Below, in pieces: positions 60,523-64,000 of a stretch of DNA of 64,000 nucleotides (the stretch's first letter is position 1; each line of letters begins with the position of its first letter). This DNA comes from SIG598 sp045605025 (GTDB lineage: Bacteria > Bacillota > Clostridia > Oscillospirales > Acutalibacteraceae), in assembly GCA_045605025.1 (NCBI GenBank), contig JAZUPE010000052.1, forward strand, positions 1-64,000, written 5' to 3'. Both the position numbers and the translations under genes were made by a program. The notes beneath the pieces were generated by a model. It did not search any database. It worked only from the letters and a program-made list of their open reading frames with translations, and was not told the DNA's origin.

Positions 60523-60551
60523 ATTATATAACATATAAGGGATTATCACAA
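60523..60551 (-). promoter_or_regulatory. Promoter of yicC and probably of the long operon
   Basis: On the minus strand TTGTGA (60546-60551) and TATAAT (60523-60528) are separated by 17 bases. No terminator was seen between this site and the end of spoVM, so it could drive up to 16 genes, though internal promoters are likely. Confidence 0.7.
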
Positions 60552-60554
60552 GAA

Positions 60555-60962
60555 TTATTTGCCTGCCTCAGCGCAACTTCTGCACATATGAACAACATTG
60601 CACACAGGCACGCTCATCACTCCGTCATTAAGACGAAGTCCGGCGCGTTTCATTGCCGTGCAGCGCACATCGCTCTCGTCGCCCCACGCGTCGGGAACGG
60701 CGTAGCAGTTCTCCGCGCCGCGGCGCTCGCCGTAGGACACGGCGGCACGCACCAGCATCTCGCCGTAGTCGGCGTCATTGCAGGTCATTCCGGTTATGTC
60801 AACCGCAGCCTCCTCAGGGCTGTAGCGCATCTTAAGCGCGACAAAGCCGACCTCATCGCCATTCTCGCTTGCTGCGAGCACGATGCTGCCGGCAGAAAAA
60901 CCATACTCCTCCGCCACCGCAGAGCGTCTGGCCTCGTCACCTATGACGTGTACTTCAATCAT
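60555..60962 (-). CDS. Small acetyltransferase-like protein
   Basis: The protein has 135 residues. The arrangement FVALKMRYSPEEAAVDITGM, then DYGEMLVRAAVSYGERRGAENCYAV resembles a GNAT core with a loose acetyl-CoA loop, but the Q/R-x-x-G-x-G motif is not clear. The C-terminus has three cysteines close together (VCNVVHMCRSC), possibly a metal site. AGGAGG precedes the ATG. Function uncertain. Confidence 0.6.
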   Translation of the reverse strand: MIEVHVIGDEARRSAVAEEYGFSAGSIVLAASENGDEVGFVALKMRYSPEEAAVDITGMTCNDADYGEMLVRAAVSYGERRGAENCYAVPDAWGDESDVRCTAMKRAGLRLNDGVMSVPVCNVVHMCRSCAEAGK

Positions 60963-60982
60963 AAGTCAACCTCCTGTATCAC

Positions 60983-61729
60983 TCACTGTTCCCCGCCGGC
61001 AGAGGATCTTACCAGCGTCTTGATGGAACTGAGTTCGTTTTCGTTCAGATTGCGCCAGTCGCCGCACTTGAGACCACCCAGCTTGACCTTGCCGATGGCG
61101 ATGCGCTTGAGGCGCAGCACCTCGATGCCCAGCTGCTCACACATACGGCGGATCTGACGGTTGCGTCCCTCGTAGAGGGTGATCTCCAGCGTAGAGCGGT
61201 CCTCGGCAAGGGAATGGGTGTGTACGTCCGCCGGAGCGGTCATGCGCCCGTCCAGCATCAGACCGGCGGAAAGGGAAGCCTGCGCCTCCTCGGACACTCT
61301 GCCCTTGACCGTCACGCGGTAGGTCTTGGAAACATGGGTGCGGGGATGGGAAATGGCGTTGGCCAGCTCGCCGTCGTTGGTCATCAGCAGCAGTCCCTCG
61401 CTGTCCCTGTCCAGTCTGCCCACGGGGAACACACGGGCATTGACGTTCTGCACCAGTTCGGCAACGCACTTCCTGTCCATCTCGTCGGACATGGTTGTAA
61501 CGTAGCCGCGGGGCTTGTGCAGCATTATGTAAACTTTTTCTTTGGTCATGGCAACCTTTCGGCCGCTGACAGTTACCTTGTCGATTTTGGGGTTGACCTT
61601 GTCGCCGATGGAGGCGACGCGGCCGTTGACGCGCACCTTGCCGGCGGCGATGAGCTCCTCGGACTTGCGCCGGGAGGCAATGCCGTTGTCGGCCATGTAT
61701 TTCTGAAGTCTAACAGTATTGTCCGCCAT
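60983..61729 (-). CDS. Pseudouridine synthase, RsuA/RluB family
   Basis: Isomerises uridine in rRNA. The protein has 248 residues: an N-terminal S4 RNA-binding domain (RLQKYMADNGIASRRKSEEL) and the catalytic domain with VGRLDRDSEGLLLMTNDGEL (catalytic Asp in GRLDRDSEGL). Its place beside a dacB-type carboxypeptidase matches B. subtilis ypuL (rluB), which favours the 23S U2605-type activity; spmA and spmB, which lie between dacB and rluB there, are absent here. Confidence 0.93.
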   Translation of the reverse strand: MADNTVRLQKYMADNGIASRRKSEELIAAGKVRVNGRVASIGDKVNPKIDKVTVSGRKVAMTKEKVYIMLHKPRGYVTTMSDEMDRKCVAELVQNVNARVFPVGRLDRDSEGLLLMTNDGELANAISHPRTHVSKTYRVTVKGRVSEEAQASLSAGLMLDGRMTAPADVHTHSLAEDRSTLEITLYEGRNRQIRRMCEQLGIEVLRLKRIAIGKVKLGGLKCGDWRNLNENELSSIKTLVRSSAGGEQ

Positions 61730-61760
61730 TATGAATTCTCTTTTCCTTTCAGTATCTGCT

Positions 61761-63053
61761 TTATCCCAACGCGGCGGAGTTGTCCCCCGCGCCGGTCATC
61801 ATGTCGTATTTTATCGCGTCAACATACGCCGAAAGCCAGTCGCTGGTGATACACTCCACGTTGTCCGCGGCGCGTATGGAATAGGTCGCAAGCTCGGAGG
61901 AACCGTAGTAGTAGGTCACCTTTCCCACCACCTGATCCCTGGTAATGGGGGCATATTCAAAATCGTTGAGCTCAATCTTTGAATACACTCCCTCCACCTG
62001 ATTTTCATGCACGGAGAAGGTTCCGTCTATGTAGCAGTAAACATCGGTAAAGGGATCCGCTCCGCCGATGACTCTCAGGCGTATATCGGTCATGTCCGGA
62101 GTCGCCTGCAGCTTTACATATTTACTGAAGGCGTATTCATAGAGCTGCTCGTGGCTCGCCCAGTAGGAATAGGCTCCCAGCGTGCAGCACACCAGCTTCA
62201 CGCCGTCCCTCTCCACGTGGCTCACAAGGCAGTAGCCGGCGCTGTCGGTGTATCCGGTCTTGATGCCGTTGCAGCCCTTGACGCCGTAGCGCTGCCCCTC
62301 CAGCAGGTAGTTATGGGCATTGAGGGGGTATTTTGTGGGATTATTTAAGCCGCCGAAATGCACCTGATAGGAAGGCAGAGCGCACAGCTCGGCAAAGTAT
62401 TCGTTCTTCATCGCCTCGGCACCCAGCAGCGCCATGTCATAGGCGGTGGAGTAATGTCCGTCGGCGTCAAGGCCGGAGGGCGTGACAAAATGGGTGTCAA
62501 ACATACCGATTTCCGACGCTCGCTCGTTCATCATGGAGGCAAATCCGTCGAAGGATCCGCCCAGCTCAACGGCAACCGCCTGAGCGCAGTCGTTACCGGA
62601 AAGCAGCAGCATGCCAACCACAAGGTCGTGGATGGTGATGTTGTCACCCAGCTTGAGGCCCAGCTTTGTGGAGCCTTCCTCGTCGTAGGCAAGCATGTCT
62701 TCATTGATGACCACGTTTCTGCCGATGTCGCCGGACTCCAGCGCCAGCAGACAGGTCATAATCTTCGTGGTACTGGCCATTGGACGCTGCATGTAGGCGG
62801 CCTTTTCGTAAAGCACCGCGCCGGTGGTGGCGTCCATAACAATCGCCGAGCCGTATTTGACCTCCGGCTGCTCAAGCGGGGTATCCTCCCCCGCTTCACT
62901 TCTGCCCACAATGACGAAATTCTCGCCGTAGTTCTTGGGAACCTCGCCCGCGGACGCCGAAACAGGCAGCAGCGGCATCGCGGCGGCAAGCATGACTGCC
63001 GCTGCTGTCACGGCAATGATTCTTCTGAATATTTTATGCGCGTTGGTAAACAT
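61761..63053 (-). CDS. D-alanyl-D-alanine carboxypeptidase (class C PBP5-type)
   Basis: Trims the last D-Ala from peptidoglycan stem peptides outside the cell. The protein has 430 residues with a signal peptide (IIAVTAAAVMLAAAMPLLPVSASA), and S11 peptidase motifs in order: STTK (MASTTKIMTC), SGN (LLSGNDCAQAV) and KTG (GIKTGYTDSAG). A C-terminal beta domain follows. The position between rluB and ytfJ suggests the sporulation-linked DacB/DacF type. Confidence 0.93.
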   Translation of the reverse strand: MFTNAHKIFRRIIAVTAAAVMLAAAMPLLPVSASAGEVPKNYGENFVIVGRSEAGEDTPLEQPEVKYGSAIVMDATTGAVLYEKAAYMQRPMASTTKIMTCLLALESGDIGRNVVINEDMLAYDEEGSTKLGLKLGDNITIHDLVVGMLLLSGNDCAQAVAVELGGSFDGFASMMNERASEIGMFDTHFVTPSGLDADGHYSTAYDMALLGAEAMKNEYFAELCALPSYQVHFGGLNNPTKYPLNAHNYLLEGQRYGVKGCNGIKTGYTDSAGYCLVSHVERDGVKLVCCTLGAYSYWASHEQLYEYAFSKYVKLQATPDMTDIRLRVIGGADPFTDVYCYIDGTFSVHENQVEGVYSKIELNDFEYAPITRDQVVGKVTYYYGSSELATYSIRAADNVECITSDWLSAYVDAIKYDMMTGAGDNSAALG

Positions 63054-63105
63054 AACACAAGGCCGTGCGGCCGCTCACTTCCTTTCCCGCCGGAAAAACA
63101 TCAGT

Positions 63106-63579
63106 TTACCTGCGGTTCTTCTTTTCTCTGGGATTGACCCTGACGGTGTTTTTCAGCCCGCGGGTAACCACAGTGTCCTCGGGAACGATTTCCTCGGGCA
63201 GTTCTGCAGGCTGTTCCTTCTTCTTACCCAGGCTCTCCTTGACCTTGTCAATCAGGCCGGGCATCATATCAATCAGCTTCGCGGCGGAATTCTTGTTTTC
63301 CTCCACCTGCAGAAGTCTGACATCGTTCTCGGTGATAACGATGAATCCCACGGGAGCAACGGTGGCACCGGCACCGCCGCCGCCGCCGAACAGCTCGCCC
63401 TCTTTCTTTGCCGGCAGGTCGGAACCGCCGGAGGCAAAGCCGTAGGAGATCTTTGAAACGGGAATTATAGTGGTGGTGCCGGTGACAATGGGTTCGCCGA
63501 CAACGGTGGAAGCGTCCACAAGCTCCTTGATCTTCTGCAGAGTGGTCTGCATGAGGTTGTTGATGGGATGTTCAGCCAT
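63106..63579 (-). CDS. ytfJ: GerW family sporulation protein (YtfJ)
   Basis: The protein has 157 residues: AEHPINNLMQTTLQKIKELVD, VVGEPIVTGTTTIIPVSKIS, a Gly-rich loop (GELFGGGGGAGAT) and PVGFIVITENDVRLL, which together are the GerW/YtfJ pattern. In B. subtilis it is made in the forespore and supports germination. I start at ATG 63579, nine bases after GGAGG. A basic C-terminal tail follows. DUF2953 lies just upstream, as in ytfI-ytfJ. Confidence 0.9.
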   Translation of the reverse strand: MAEHPINNLMQTTLQKIKELVDASTVVGEPIVTGTTTIIPVSKISYGFASGGSDLPAKKEGELFGGGGGAGATVAPVGFIVITENDVRLLQVEENKNSAAKLIDMMPGLIDKVKESLGKKKEQPAELPEEIVPEDTVVTRGLKNTVRVNPREKKNRR

Positions 63580-63657
63580 TGTAAATACCTCCGTAACCGG
63601 CAGCACCGGCAGTTAATTTATTCGTCAGCCGCGCCCGCGGCAGAAAATCCGGAATAA

Positions 63658-64000
63658 TCAGCCTGCCGGATTATCCTTGCTTCCGCCGGCGGCTTTTTTC
63701 ATCGCCTCAATGGAGTATTCGCCCTGACGGTCCCCCACCTCGGCTTTGACAAGATACAGCATCATCCGCGCGGCACCCGCGATACCGTGAAAGGGCTTCA
63801 CCCGCAGTCTGATGTCAATATCGTAGCTGTTGCTGCCGGAAAGAAAATCGGCGGCAACACGCACATCGTTCTTTTTGTAACCTCTGACCGAACTCAGCAC
63901 CAGTCCGACCGCGGGATACAGCGCCGCGCACCATTTGCCGTGATCCATGGCAATCTGCGCCGCGTCGTCGCCGCCCACCGCGATGTGAATCTTCATCCGG
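63658..64000 (-). CDS. DUF2953 domain protein (YtfI-like), 5' partial
   Basis: Only the C-terminal 114 or so residues are in the window; the frame stays open to the right edge, so the N-terminus with its expected membrane anchor is missing. The visible part (HGKWCAALYPAVGLVLSSVRG, then RLRVKPFHGIAGAARMMLYLV) fits DUF2953. Its position before ytfJ matches ytfI in B. subtilis. Function unknown, sporulation-linked by context. Confidence 0.75.
   Translation of the reverse strand, partial: RMKIHIAVGGDDAAQIAMDHGKWCAALYPAVGLVLSSVRGYKKNDVRVAADFLSGSNSYDIDIRLRVKPFHGIAGAARMMLYLVKAEVGDRQGEYSIEAMKKAAGGSKDNPAG

Overview
This window is a stretch of chromosome from a GC-rich, Gram-positive anaerobe of the Clostridia, most likely a Ruminococcus-like member of the Oscillospiraceae. 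The evidence is a type I dockerin on a giant surface protein, a Bacillus/Clostridium-type gene order around gmk-rpoZ-priA-def-fmt-rsmB-rlmN-prpC-prkC-rsgA, sporulation-linked genes (spoVM, ytfJ/gerW, a dacB-type carboxypeptidase), ThyX in the folate branch, and frequent GTG and TTG starts behind strong Shine-Dalgarno sites. No phage, plasmid, insertion sequence or CRISPR array was seen.

Layout. 1-9.6 kb: the 3' part of lysS with a fused tRNA-binding domain, a sodium symporter, two ECF sigma factor loci each followed by overlapping membrane-protein genes, and a DnaD/DnaC-type helicase-loading pair. 9.6-16.2 kb: a purine permease, an orphan MazF toxin, then an Lrp regulator, aminotransferase, DUF362-ferredoxin and ispE in a row, and tRNA-Gly. 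16.2-22 kb: a GH36 alpha-galactosidase, then a three-gene envelope operon (NTF2-like anchored protein, phosphodiester glycosidase, Lgt-like membrane protein with a repeat tail). 22-32 kb: one 9.9-kb gene for a leucine-rich-repeat (DUF285/BspA) surface protein ending in a dockerin. 32-42.8 kb: tRNA-Arg, ispF, a transpeptidase, a U32 peptidase-like enzyme, mltG, a 30-residue peptide gene, folate and acyltransferase genes, tmk and thyX, and a small membrane protein.

42.8-60.5 kb, all on the minus strand, is the conserved translation and cell-envelope signalling operon read from yicC and remA down to rsgA and a 26-codon spoVM. Between remA and gmk, which are neighbours in Bacillus, sit three tandem paralogous genes for secreted papain-like (C1) lipoprotein peptidases. 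They share nearly identical ends and have diverged cores, and one has lost the catalytic Asn. 60.5-64 kb holds a small acetyltransferase-like gene and the cluster rluB-type synthase, dacB-type carboxypeptidase, ytfJ and DUF2953.

The most unusual items are the C1-peptidase triplet inside a housekeeping operon, the giant dockerin-LRR protein with an expanded 78-bp repeat array, the NTF2-like/phosphodiester glycosidase/Lgt-like operon, and very small genes (spoVM and a 30-residue membrane peptide) that length filters would miss. All functions are inferred from sequence motifs and gene order read by eye; no database search was run.
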